A DNA stretch of 64,000 nucleotides from Bactrocera neohumeralis. Taxonomy: Eukaryota; Arthropoda; Insecta; Diptera; Tephritidae. The notes beneath the pieces were generated by a model. That model was not told where the DNA came from, ran no database searches, and saw nothing but the letters and a program-made list of their open reading frames with translations. This document shows, in pieces, positions 21,897-32,877 of the stretch (its first letter is position 1; each line of letters begins with the position of its first letter). Where the stretch lies: assembly GCF_024586455.1 (NCBI RefSeq), contig NC_065922.1:77111106-77175105 (forward strand), in the 5' to 3' direction. Both the position numbers and the translations under genes were made by a program.

Positions 21897-22540
21897 TGTT
21901 TAAAACTCAATGAAGATTTTATCAAACCTTACCACTGGTGGGGGGAAATGAAAAGACCTGCACTGAGCTGAGAATTATTTCATTCTCTTTATTTTATGTT
22001 GCTAATATGCGGGAATATACACCCGTCTTACAATTATTATTTTTATGTTGTCAATATGCGGGAATATACACCCGTCTTACAATTATTTTTGTTCTAATTT
22101 GCCTGTATTTTGAACAAGGCTTTTTTGTATATTGCCTGTTTTTTAAATACAGGACTTTTTGATTTTGGCCGAGCTCTTCATCCGGCTCGGAGGACCAAAA
22201 TGTTAAAACTCAAAAAAGATTATTTATTCCTAACCTCTGGTGGGGGGAAATAAAACGACCTTCACTGAGCTGAGAATTATTTCATTCTGATTTTATTGTT
22301 AATATTGTACACCTTATATACTATTTTAAGTCTTACTTATCTAGTTAAATATATGTGTATGTAGGGCACACCACATGGGGTTGTTTTCAACTATACAATG
22401 CAATACATGTGTGTGTGTGTGTGCTGTCATACAAGATCTTTTATCTCATCATTGTTTATGCTGTATGGTTTGGGATTACTTTCAAGTGCACAAGTGCATT
22501 TGTAATCAATTGCCCAAACCTACTTCTAAAGTTCAGAATT
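21897..22540 (-). mobile_element. Internally deleted BEL/Pao element: two LTRs around a leader
   Basis: LTRs begin TGTTTAAAACTCAATG at 21897 and TGTTAAAACTC at 22201. Both run through CC(T)..CC..CTGGTGGGGGGAAAT and CTGAGCTGAGAATTATTTCATTCT. Immediately left of the second LTR is CCGGCTCGGAGGACCAAAA, which on the minus strand puts TGG right after the LTR end, as a primer-binding site. A 41-bp direct duplication (ATATGCGGGAATATACACC) is in LTR 1 (about 21990-22090). Confidence 0.7.
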
Positions 22541-23257
22541 AATTAATTTTAAGGTCTTGTTTGCTGTCCATCCTAGATGTTGCGTTTCGTCTTGCAACCG
22601 TGACTGCCATAACACCATCGCGATTTTTTTCTATAGTTCGACGTGAAACGCTAGTCAGCAGTTGCACAAAGCGCTCGGTTCCTTGAATATGTGGAGGAAT
22701 TTGTGGATCCGGAAGTGGAGGATTGTCAAATTCTATGTATTCGAGCAAATGGTCATAGGGTATGTTTGCAGTGAAGGGCGGCTCCGACAAAATGCTATTG
22801 TTATCTAAGTTTATCATCTCAACATAATCAGTGCAGTCAAAATTTATAGTTGGTTTTTTGTAAGCTCTTAATTTTGTTGGGTCGTAAAGTTTTTCACGAT
22901 AGTACAAAATTTGTTTAAAGCCCTCTGGCGCACTTCCTTTCTGGCATCAAAAAGCATTGTTAGTAGACAATTTTCTGAATGTGCAAAATATGAGTTATTT
23001 TGAACAACATTATTTACAATTTCGCGCAGATTTTGTGGTAAATATTGCGTTGAATAAATATATTTACATAAGAGTGAACTGCCATATATTACCGAGTTGT
23101 AATACTTAACATTAAAGTACATAGGTACGTAAACTTTCATGACAAACGTTGCTAAAATTCTTAAATTTTCGGATGGTGAATTTGTTGTGACGTACAATCG
23201 CAGAAGTCTACTAGCTTTGGTTAACCAACGAGAGTGAACGATGGGTCCAGGTTTCAC
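22541..23257 (-). pseudogene. C-terminal part of the unnamed transposon-like protein family, copy 3
   Basis: Frame 1 (23257-22871) reads KPGPIVHSRWLTKASRLLRLYV, KVYVPMYF, YLPQNLREIVNNVVQNNSYFAHSEN and MLFDARKEVRQ. After a one-base shift near 22905 it continues as LYYREKLYDPTKLRAYKKP, INFDCTDYVEMI and ends ARRNATSRMDSK. It is the same family as 16041-16549 and 44299-44857 but clearly more diverged, and it contains the PGPIVHSRW segment missing from those. The first codon of the open frame is GTG, so this is an internal fragment. Unknown function. Confidence 0.7.
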
Positions 23258-24900
23258 GTTGTTCTTGTCCTCTAGTCATAGCTTCGTTATAGCGGTCTTG
23301 AATGTTAATTTCATTAGACCCACTACCTTCGTTTTTGCCCAGATTGAAGCTATTCATCCTTTCGTAATCCCTTTTCACTTTTCTGACGTATATCTAAATT
23401 CCTTCTCTAACTATTTTTATCTCATTAAATTTGGTTAAGAATAGAGTTTATATGGTATAATTAGTACTTGTAATCTATTTTCTTACATTAGTAGCAGCTG
23501 CATTGTTGATAGATATGCCGGTAAGTGTGCTGATATCCTTTTTTCTTTACGGTACTCGGGAACACTTGCTTACTCCTTGCTGTTTTACTCCGGGTCGGCT
23601 GGTGTCGTGCTGTCGTTGGGACGTCAAGGAAGTTCCACGTTCCTCTTCACGCCACTTTATGCTGATTTTATGTTGTTTTCAACAATTTCTTTGTAGTGTT
23701 ATTATCTCACTTTTTGTGTGGAGCCGTTTTTATTGTGGCACACTTTTTCAAAGTCTTTCTTTCTTCGGTGCTTTTTTTTTTTTTTTTTATGTGGCACTTT
23801 TTTTAAAGTCTTTATTTGTTTTTGGCACTTTATTATGGCAAATTTCTTTTAAAGTCTTTAGTTTGTGGCACTTTATTGTTGCACGTTAAAAATAAGGGTC
23901 TTTATTTATTTCTGACACTTTCAACGCTCTTAACATTTTCAACGACTAGACTCCGCCGAGCTTATTTGAATCGGGCTTGTATTGTCGACTTGTATTGTAC
24001 AAGTCTAAAAAAAAGATTTTTTCGTTGGTCTCAAGACCTTTATTGAATCACCAAAACATTAATACTAAAAACTTAATTCTACTTATTCTCTCTTAAATAT
24101 ACCCTATTTCTACCTGTGTCAGCAATTGGTATTGGTCGGCGCATGCCGGATGTTGTTGCAAGTGTTTTATTTTGCTTATTCCTTTTTTAGGTCGATCCAG
24201 AATTTCGATCGGCGCATGCCGGATATTGCGCTGCTGATATTGACAATTTTGCTGAGCGCGCGTCTGGGCTATTTTCCAGTTCTTTGTAATTGTTGACTTA
24301 GCGCAATAGTGTTGGTGTTAGCTTTGGTTTCAACTTAGCTGGTGCTAACTTATAATTTATGTTGTATGGTTTGGGCTGTTTTCAAGTGCACAAGTGCATT
24401 TGTAATCAATTGCCCAAACCTAAGTAAATATGTTTATATTACATATCTTGAGTGCATGCGTATTGCATTTAAATGCATGGCTATGTTTATGTTAATACAT
24501 ACATATGTATGTATGTATGTTTGAAAATAGATATTTATTTTTAATTGTATTTCGGCTTTGCTGATAAGTATGCATGTTCAATGATATTTGAACATATAGA
24601 GCAAGTATGCGTGGGTCTTTCTTCAAGTGCATTTTTATTGAACATTATTTAGCTTGTTTAAAATATTTTCAATTTTTCCTTAGAGGAAATATCATAAATA
24701 TATCGTTGAAGGAAAACCCACACATATTTGCTCTTTACGGAATATTTAATGTTGAATACAAAAGACATTTTTACAACTAAATCTATAGCCCTTATTTATA
24801 TATTATATATGCGGACTTATCTGAATGTTAAAATGGACGGTTTTTTAAATAGACGATTTCAAATAGACGATTGCGAATAGACGATGCGTGCGGCGGCGAA
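23258..24900. other. Non-coding repeat-rich stretch
   Basis: No gene seen. Features: five TGGCAC(A)..TTT(C/T)AAAGTCTTT-type short repeats at 23735-23880; CGGCGCATGCCGGAT twice (24144, 24211); a ~65-bp segment at 24357-24421 nearly repeating 22458-22521 and containing AAGTGCACAAGTGCATTT; an ATGTATGT run at 24504; and AATAGACGATT-type triplicate near 24846-24880. Confidence 0.55.
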
Positions 24901-25079
24901 CGTGACTTCTAGAAGAATGTAGAACCAAAAAAACGGCACAGCGTCACCTTCTCGTTGGTATAAGATGAAAAATGGAACAAAAACAGTTTGATGTGGAGAG
25001 GATCAGTGATGCCTTTTTTTCTGATTAGCATGTTGATGTGGAGAGTGTTGTATTCACTGATCAGTGATGCCCTTTAGTT

Positions 25080-26681
25080 ATAGTTCATCTCAACAGCCCT
25101 AATTAAGCTACCTACTTTATATTTAATGTTGTCAACACAGACATAGAATTCCTTTAAGTTTTGAGGACTCTCACCAACAACAAAAACTCTAGGTTGCAGT
25201 GTTAATCCCTCGTTGTGAGCGCTTTCATTTAGCTCGTCAAGTTTTTGCTCGAAGTTATTAATATCTACATATAAGATGCACCATCATATCCATTTGTGCA
25301 TCTGTAATGGAGGGCTTTATGTTTTTATTTACTCTCGGCGGTGTTATTACTGCATGTAGTAAGTTTATAAGATAATAATGCCTGCAATTTAAATAAAAAA
25401 CCTGAAATTAATAACAAAAATCACACAATAGAAGAAATCGACATTACTTGCATCAGGTGCTCCAAGCATGGCGTCGTAATACGTCAGGTTCAGTTTATCT
25501 TTTATTAATGAATGGAAAAGCTCTTTCGTTATTTCTTCCTCAACGCTTTCAATTTTGTTAAACATTACATCTGATTTTCCAGGAAACATAGTGTCAAAAT
25601 CAGTATCAATCAACTGGTACCCATTGGAATCGAAATATTGTGGCCATTCCTTAAAAATATCTTGAATGCCAAATTTAGCAAGTTCTTTAATTCTATCTTC
25701 TGAAGTTTCTTTCCACGATACGCATATATCTTGAGGAATATTGTGCTGTAACCACTGTTTTATTTCATTAAGTTTAGGCTCTCATCATTTACACCGGCAA
25801 CTTTGAAAATTTTTGATGGAGCTTCATTTTTCAACTGAGCTTTTCGCTTATGCAAGCTGTTATAGTATTTATCATATAATTTCCCAGTTGCGTTTTTTTT
25901 GTTTGTCCTGCGTACGTAATACACCGATTCTTGTTCTTTAGAAAACAGTTTGACAATCTGTTCGACAACAGTTTTCATGGTGATCGGGGTCATTTTAATA
26001 TCACGTATTAAGTAATTATCCACAATAATGCGAACTATTGCAGATTGGTCACTTTCTTGGAGGCAACCACAGTTTTCGTACTTCTTTATTATGTCGTTAC
26101 CTGCTACTGTTTCTTTTAAAACCTCTTCGACGTTGGGTTCGTTGTTTGGGGATGTTGAAGGTGTGCTTGCAGAGCTCAGCCAGCTTCGAATGGATGAAAG
26201 GTTTGTTATAGTTCTATCACCACTACAGCACGTGAGCATATTGAACTAGAAAGACATTAATATAAATAATTTATAAGCGTGTTATAAATGTGTACGAAAC
26301 CCTCAATGTGAAAATTTAAACGGAAGTTACGCTGAATTTTTAAAATGATTTGCTTACATTATTTTCTAAACGCCATTTTTGCAAGTTGTACCGGAACTTA
26401 ATTTTGTCCGCAATTAGTTCTCTGGCATTAAAAATTTCGTCAATGTCGGGGGAATGGATCATCTGCAAAATTGCTACACTCTTTAAACCACACCTATTGA
26501 ACTGTATCAATGCATTTGACGACAAATCCCACGAACACAATAAATTAATTAACTGTTCATCACTATCCAAAATTACTACGGACTCATTGTCGACATTTTT
26601 CGTTGTAGGGGACTCATCTCCCAACGGACATTGCTCGGCAAATAACGACAGCTCAGTTGATGGTATCAACTCCTCACTCAT
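25080..26681 (-). pseudogene. Unrecognised spliced insect gene, probably broken
   Basis: Exon 1 26681-26358 (MSEELIPSTELSLF..ILDSDEQLINLLCSWDLSS..LQKWRLEN, 108 codons) joins in phase to exon 2 from 26245 (FNMLTCCSGDRTITNL, SRSWLSS, VKLFSKEQESVYY, YNSLHKRKAQLKN). Near 25770 the frame shifts by one base and continues EIKQWLQHNIPQDICVSWKE..GYQLIDTDFDTMFPGKSDVMFNKIESVEEE..YYDAMLGAPDAS to a GTAATG donor at about 25448. A third block 25387-25080 reads HYYLINLLHAVITPPRVNKN and PRVFVVGESPQNLKEFYVCVDNIKYKVGSLIRAVE. The C-terminal FVVG..FYV..I.YKV pattern and LL..WDL pattern recur in uncharacterised arthropod proteins. Exon 1 may hold a SAM-like helical domain. I cannot assign a function. Confidence 0.6.
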
Positions 26682-27252
26682 AGTGTAAACTAAAATGCAC
26701 AAAAATTGTTTTTAAACACATATTTTTGTTGAAATAAATGTGTATATAAACCATGACATACCTGCAGAGTAGGCTTTTCGCAAATGTCGTCTTTTATATA
26801 AAAAAATCACTGGGGAAGTCCCTTTTAAACAGCCTCCGTAAGCAGCGGGCGATGCGACAGGCACACTAATGCAAATGCAAACTATGTAAGCTCCTTTTGC
26901 GCAGCTTCACTAAACGCGAAATGTCTTGAAGTAATCACTTTCACTTAAAGTAATACTTTCAGCACATATATTTACCTATAAAACTCAAATTAAAGTATTT
27001 GCGCACGCAACACGTGTTTCTGTTAGAATGATCGATGGAAAAATGTAAGCGTCAACTTCCCTGTCATCGTATGGAGAAACAGTAAAATTAAAGGCGAAAT
27101 GGTTGCACATTTAAAAAACTGTAATCAAAAGAAAATTAAATACGAAACCTTTAAAACAACTATGTATTTTTATATTAGATTTTAATAAGATGATTTTTAA
27201 AAGCACAGCTGCTTTTGATACAAAAGTGCCGCATTTAAAAAAAGTATTTGAA
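26682..27252. other. Upstream region of the unrecognised gene
   Basis: No coding region. AT-rich with an AAGTATTTG..AATTAA stretch at 27242, the target of the piggyBac insertion at 27257. Confidence 0.5.
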
Positions 27253-27256
27253 TTAA

Positions 27257-29554
27257 CCCTAGAAAGATAATCATATTGTGACGTACGTTAAAGATAATCA
27301 TGCGTAAAATTGACGCATGTGTTTTATCGGTCTGTATATCGAGGTTTATTAATTAATTTGAATAGATATTACGTTTTATTATATTTACACTTCCATACTA
27401 ATAATAAATTCAACAAATAATTTATTTATGTTTATTTATTCATTAAAAAAAAAACAAAAACTTAAAACTTCTTCTATAAAGTAACAAAACTTTTAAACAT
27501 TCTCTCTTTTACAAAATAAATTTACTTATTAGTCAGTCAGAAACAACTTTGGCAAATATCAATATTATGCTCTCGACAAATAACTTTTTTGCATTTTTTG
27601 CACGATGCATTTGCCTTTCGCCTTATTTTAGAGGGGCAGTAAGTACAGTAAGTACGTTTTTTCGTTACTGGCTCTTCAGTACTGTCTTCTGATGTACCAG
27701 GCACTTCATTTGGCAAAATATTAGAGATATTATCGCGCAAATATCTCTTCAAAGTAGGAGCTTTTAACGCTTACGCATAAACGATGACGTCAGGCTCATG
27801 TTAAAAATTTTCATAAAATTTTTGCGACTTTGAACTTTTTCTCCCTTGCTACTAACATTATGGCTGTATATAATAAAAGAATTTATGCAGGCAATGTTTA
27901 TCATTCCGTACAATAATGCCATAGGCCACCTATTCGTCTTCCTACTGCAGGACATCACAGAACACATTTGGTCTAGCGTGTCCACTCCGCCTTTAGTCTG
28001 GTTATAATACATAATCATTTGCGGTTTACCGGTACTTTCGTTGATGGAAGCATCCTCATCACAAGATGATAATAAGTATACCATCTTAGCTGGCTTCGGT
28101 TTATAGGAGACGAGAGTAAGGGGTCCGTCAAAACAAAACATCGATGTCCCCACTGGCCTGGAGCGACTGTTTTTCAGTACTTCCGGTATCTCGCGTTTGT
28201 TTGATCGCACGGTTCCCACAATGGTTAACTTGTACGGTTCTTGTAGTAAGTTTTTTGCCAAAGGGATTCAGGTGAACCAATTGTCACACGTAATATTACG
28301 ACAACTACCGTGCACAGGCTTTGATAACTCCTTCACGTAGTATTCACCGAGTGGTACTCCGTTGGTCTGAGTTCCTCTTCCCAAATAAGGCATTCCATTT
28401 ATCATGTACTTTGTACCACTGTCACACATCATGAGGATTTTTATTCCATACTTACTTGGCTTGTTGGGAATATACATTCTAAACGGACACCGTCCTCTAA
28501 ACCCAAGTAACTGTTCATCTATGGTCAAATGAGCCCCTGGAGTGTAATTATGTATGCACTGATGGATAAAGAGATCCCATATTTTTCTAACAGGAGTAAA
28601 TACATCGTTTCCTCGAAGTGTGGGCCGTATACTTTTGTCATCCATTCTAAGACATCGTATCAAAAAATCAAAACGATCACGACTCATTACAGAGACGTAC
28701 ACCATTGACAAAGATCGATCATAGAGGTCATCTGTGGACATGTGGTTATCTTTTCTCACTGCTGTCATTACCAGAATACCAAACAAAGCATGGATTTCAT
28801 CTTCATTCGTGTCACGAAATGTAGCACCTGTCATAGATTCCCGACGTTTCAATGATATCTCAGCATTTGTCCATTTTACGATTTCCGAAATTATCTCATC
28901 AGTAAAAAATAGTTTGAAGCATAAAAGTGGGTCATATATATTGCGGCACATACGCGTCGGACCTCTTTGAGATCTGACAATGTTCAGTGTAGAGACTCGG
29001 CTACGCCTCGTGGACTTTGAAGTTGACCAACAATGTTTATTCTTACCTCTAATAGTCCTCTGTGGCAAGGTCAAGATTCTGTTAGAAGCCAATGAAGAAC
29101 CTGGTTGTTCAATAATATTTTGTTCTCATATTTCACTACTGCTTGACGTTGGCTGCACTTCATGCACCTCATCTATAAACGCTTCTTCTGTATCGCTCTG
29201 GACGTCATCTTCACTTACGTGATCTGATATTGCACTGTCAGAATCCTCACCAACGAGCTCGTCATCGCTTTGCAGAAGAGCAGAGAGGATACGCTCATTG
29301 TCTAAAGGACTACCCATTTTAAAATCTTAAATCTTAAAAGATACGTAAAAGATAGTCATGCGTCATTTTGACTCACGCGGTCGTTATATTTCAAAATCAG
29401 TGACACTTACCGCATTGACAAGCACGCCTCACGGGAGCTCCAAGCGGCGACTGAGATGTCCTAAACGCACAGCGACGGATTCGCGCTATTTAGAAAGAGA
29501 GAGCAATATTTCGAAAATGCATGCGTCAATTTTACGCAGACTATCTTTCTAGGG
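27257..29554 (-). mobile_element. piggyBac element closely related to Trichoplusia ni IFP2 (PB2)
   Basis: TTAA duplications at 27253-27256 and 29555-29558. Ends start CCCTAGAAAGATA; the left end has the internal repeat arrangement GACGTACGTTAAAGAT..CATGCGTAAAATTGACGCATG and the right end TGCGTCAATTTTACGCA directly. This asymmetric layout is that of the T. ni piggyBac 3' and 5' ends. Length about 2.3 kb compared with 2.47 kb for the moth element. Confidence 0.95.
27537..29317 (-). pseudogene. piggyBac transposase (IFP2 type) with three inactivating lesions
   Basis: The sequence reads as a piggyBac transposase nearly throughout. Block 1 29317-29126 (acidic N-terminus) ends at an in-frame TGA. 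Block 2 29092-28268 holds the first catalytic aspartate in TIDEQLLGFRGR and the second in CDNWFT, immediately followed by TGA where serine is expected (one base change). Block 3 28261-27764 holds KGGVDTLDQM with the third aspartate and ends in a one-base frameshift after MRKR. Block 4 27752-27537 is the intact cysteine-rich C-terminal domain (CTYCPSKIRRKA..CKKCKKVICREHNIDICQSCF). All three catalytic residues survive but no full protein can be made. The similarity to a moth element, far closer than to PB1 or PB3, indicates horizontal transfer. Confidence 0.95.
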
Positions 29555-29666
29555 TTAAGAGCAAAGTATTTCCGTCAAGAGTTTTGCTGTTGAAACAAAT
29601 ACTTTTGTTTTACTGTACTTTAACTGCAGAAAGTATTTGATTTAACTGCGGGGTTTTTTTTCAGTG
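29555..29666. repeat. Inverted CACTGAAAAAAAA end with AAGTATTT repeats
   Basis: Ends GGTTTTTTTTCAGTG at 29666, inverted relative to 17784. AAGTATTT or its complement repeats at 29565, 29598 and 29631. PB2 is inserted in it. It in turn truncates the piggyBac-like ORF at about 29667. Confidence 0.5.
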
Positions 29667-30343
29667 TAGCTATTGCTTTCCGTACAAAGCATTTCAATCA
29701 ATTCGTTATCAAAAAATTTTTCAAATTGCTCATAGGGCGATAGGTTAACGCAGTCAAGATAGCTTGGCTCTGGAAAAATTTGTTGGTACCTTATATTATT
29801 ATCCTCAACCCACTGAATTATAGGTTCTCTTCTTTGTTTAGCTCGTTTTGTTGGTCCTTGCTTCTTTTTCTTTTGCTTTCGCAATTTTTTCTGAGCAGCA
29901 GTCGGTTTTAAAGTTGGTGGTCGTTGACTCCGTTTTTTGGTTTCAGAGGGTAATAAGTTTTTACAAACAATCTTACTCGGTGTTTTTTGCAAAATCAAAC
30001 TGGAAGTTGACGACTCAAATGTTGGTAAAGTGGCATCTAAGACATCAACATCCAAATTGTGGGACGAATAGTTCAAGACATCCCTTAGCGCTTCATCCAA
30101 GAAATCTTCCTCAGCAGTATTCCGCATGATAACTTGGAAGGATTGCGTTAACTGTGCTTTAGGCAAATTATCTGGTCGTCCACGTCCATCCTCATCGCCA
30201 GAATCTTCATCTGTTTCAATATTTTTACCGCTAGTAGGTTCAATAACTATTTTTTCAATAATCTCATCCCCATCATCATCTGACATCAATTCCTCAAGGA
30301 TATTTGTTGCTTCCTCCAATGTCAAACAACTATATCTGAACAT
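29667..30343 (-). pseudogene. N-terminal part of a third piggyBac-like transposase (PB3)
   Basis: About 225 residues, starting MFRYSCLTLEEATNILEEL. Acidic residues 20-60, a strongly basic segment (KKLRKQKKKKQGPTKRAKQRRE) near 155-175, then LSPYEQFEKFFDNELIEMLCTESN, which is the N-terminal edge of the piggyBac catalytic domain (PGBD-type). The catalytic aspartates are gone because another element cuts the ORF at 29667. The final residues of the frame come from that insertion. Distinct from PB1 and PB2 in sequence. Confidence 0.8.
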
Positions 30344-30497
30344 AAATATAAACTTTTATGACACACACATAAAAATAAAGTTATAATATTCTTGTGTAGT
30401 TATGCACACGGGATATAAAAACACTGAGATAAGTTCCCTGTTGCTAATACCTAACAAAACCAGCAAAAAGTACGGGGGATGCCCACTGTTACATATA

Positions 30498-32151
30498 CAG
30501 TGGCTCACAGCTTATTTTATGCAGAGCTTTTTTTGAACTTTACAGAGTCCTAACACCAAAATTGAATGTTATATAAAATAAAATTAAATGCCATTTTATT
30601 CATATGTAAATTATTTATTTTTAAATAGGAATTCAATTTTTTTCAAAAATATATTTTTTATCTTAAAAGGTAAAAACAAAAAATACTGCTATATTTCAGG
30701 TCACAGCTTATTTTATGCAGATTGCATATAACTTAAAAACTAACTATTTACATATATTTAAACATAAATTTAATATTTAGTGTGGTAGCCTTTGGCTTTA
30801 ATCACATCATTCAGTCTTCTTGGCATCGAATCTACCAATTTTTGAGTGGTTTCTGGAGGAATTTTGTTCCACTCTTCTACAAGTGCTATTTTCAACTGCT
30901 CCTTGCTAGATATTTGATGTTTTCTAATGTTATTATCTAAAAGCGCCCATAAATTCTCTATCACGTTCATATCAGGACTCTGTGCTGGCGGCGCCATTAA
31001 GTGTGGACAGTTCCAAATTAGCCAAGACTGCACAACAGCCGACTTGTGTTTGGGGTCATTGTCCTGATAAAAACGGAAGTTATGTCGTATTCCCAATTTT
31101 TCGGCGCTTTGGAGCAAATTGTTTTTCAATATGTCCAGGTATACAGACTTATTCATCGTTTCTTCAATAAAAATCAAATTTCCAACGCCAGCTGCGGACA
31201 TACAGGCCCAAACCATGACGCTTCCTCCACCATGCTTTACCGTAGCTTTAAGATTTTGCTTTTGGAGCTCAGTATTTGGTTTTCGCCAGACATAGCTCAT
31301 TCCATCTGAACCAAAAATATTAAATTTTGACTCGTCTGCAAATATGACGCTATTCCAGAAGCCCGGTGTTTTGGTTACATGCTCCTTGGCAAAGGTGATT
31401 CTACTTAGCTGATTTTTTTTGCTTATAAATGGCTTCTTTCTAGCAACTCGACCATGCAAATCACGTTGACGCAGCACTCGACGGACAGTTTCAGCACAAC
31501 ACGATTTACCCAAGTCATTCGCAATTTCGCTGGTCAGCTTTGGTATCGATAATTTGGGATTTGCCTCTACTTTACGGACTATATAGCGCTCGTCGGTAGC
31601 ATTAAAAATTTTGTTGGGAGCAGTTCTGCCTTTATTTTCGATCCGATTTTCATGAATGAAGCGCTCAATAATTTTTTGGACAGTCGATGCATTTAAATTG
31701 ACTACTTCAGCAATTTTTCGCTGCGACATTTCACGTTTAAAATGATGAATTACAAGCTCGCGCTGCTCAATCGTTGTGCGACGACCCATTTCGTAAAAAC
31801 ACGATTATTGACACTTTCACGTGCGCGATAAGACTAATTATTAACTAATAACAATTCCAGGAACACTGTCGCGCACATAGAAATGCAAAAAAAGAACAAA
31901 AGAAAAAAGAGAAAAAGAAAAGAAATGCGTGCATAAAATAAGCTGTGAGCATTATTCTGTTACTTTGTTTGCTTTTTATCATCTGGCAGTGAGAGAGTTG
32001 AGTTTTTTTCCTTTCTTTTTTGTTTAACCCTTTTGCTACACATATGTTTTAAAATCTGCATTGAAAATTTTACCGTTTTCATTTTATTTTTTTTGTTACA
32101 GCACTTTAAACACATAAATTCATAGTGCATAAAATAAGCTGTGAGCCACTG
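30498..32151 (-). mobile_element. Complete Tc1-type transposon with IR/DR ends (Tc1-a), 1654 bp
   Basis: TA duplications at 30496-30497 and 32152-32153. Terminal inverted repeats begin CAGTGGCTCACAGCTTATTT. A second inner copy of TCACAGCTTATTTTATGCA lies at about 30700, with its mirror TGCATAAAATAAGCTGTGA at about 31929, giving the two-direct-repeat (IR/DR) type of terminus. One intact transposase gene inside. Confidence 0.96.
30770..31789 (-). CDS. Tc1-type transposase, intact (DD34E)
   Basis: 339 aa, single exon, ATG at 31789. Residues 1-110: paired-like helix-turn-helix domain (IEQRELVIHHF..SQRKIAEVVNLNASTVQKII; then a second HTH KLSIPKLTSEIANDL..VRRVL). Residues 145-330: DDE domain with D in VIFADESKF, D in FYQDNDPKHKS and E in PDMNVIENLW. 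The GGGSVMVWACMS motif is present and the C-terminus is normal. Length is typical of Tc1 transposases (~340 aa). No stop, frameshift or lost catalytic residue was seen, so this is the best candidate for an active element in the window. It cuts at element ends and reinserts at TA. Confidence 0.96.
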   Translation of the reverse strand: MGRRTTIEQRELVIHHFKREMSQRKIAEVVNLNASTVQKIIERFIHENRIENKGRTAPNKIFNATDERYIVRKVEANPKLSIPKLTSEIANDLGKSCCAETVRRVLRQRDLHGRVARKKPFISKKNQLSRITFAKEHVTKTPGFWNSVIFADESKFNIFGSDGMSYVWRKPNTELQKQNLKATVKHGGGSVMVWACMSAAGVGNLIFIEETMNKSVYLDILKNNLLQSAEKLGIRHNFRFYQDNDPKHKSAVVQSWLIWNCPHLMAPPAQSPDMNVIENLWALLDNNIRKHQISSKEQLKIALVEEWNKIPPETTQKLVDSMPRRLNDVIKAKGYHTKY

Positions 32152-32877
32152 TATGTAACGCCTTCATTATCGGCTCTTCAGGGAGCACTCCTCCCAGGAA
32201 ATATTTTTTCTCACATTTTTATAATTTTCTTTGCATATTTATCAATAACTTTTAATAAACAATATTCTTCTTATCAGACATATAAATATATTAATATCTA
32301 TATTTACCTTCGACGTGACGTTATTTCTCCGCTTTTACCACTTCTGAAAAACTTCGCTTCGCGCACAAGTAACTGCGTTGAAATTGAAAAGAGAACTGAC
32401 TTGATTTTCAAAACGAATCGCTTGCAGTGCTGTATTCTAATAAATGGTAGACTTAAGGGGGTCATCCCATGTGATGGCCTGTTTTTTAGGATTTTTTTAT
32501 ACGACCAGTAAATAGATAGAGATTTAAGTTTAATATTATTTATTAATATATATTTCGACAATATAAATATAAATTTTTAACTAAAAATATTGTGTATAAC
32601 TGGAGTTACAGCGTTCTGAACACCCCCGTCTCGAAAAAATGAGCTTGCACTTCCTCCACGATTCCGGCTGATTGGCTTATCTGAAAAAAAAGGCGTTTTA
32701 AACCGTATGCCTAAATGCACGGAATGAGCTATTATCAAATGAATATACAAAAAATTGGACTTTTGGTAGACATTTGAAATAAAAGTTGCGATTTTTCCGT
32801 TTTTTTGTGTTTTTTGCGATAAAAAATAGAAATTTTGCAGATTTTCGACTGATAATAGTTCATTCGATGCGTTTATA

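Noticed and set aside
23503..24046. Plus-strand Phe/Leu-rich ORFs looking like membrane proteins
   Set aside because: They arise from T-rich short repeats (TGGCACTTT..AAAGTCTTT) and have no family pattern.
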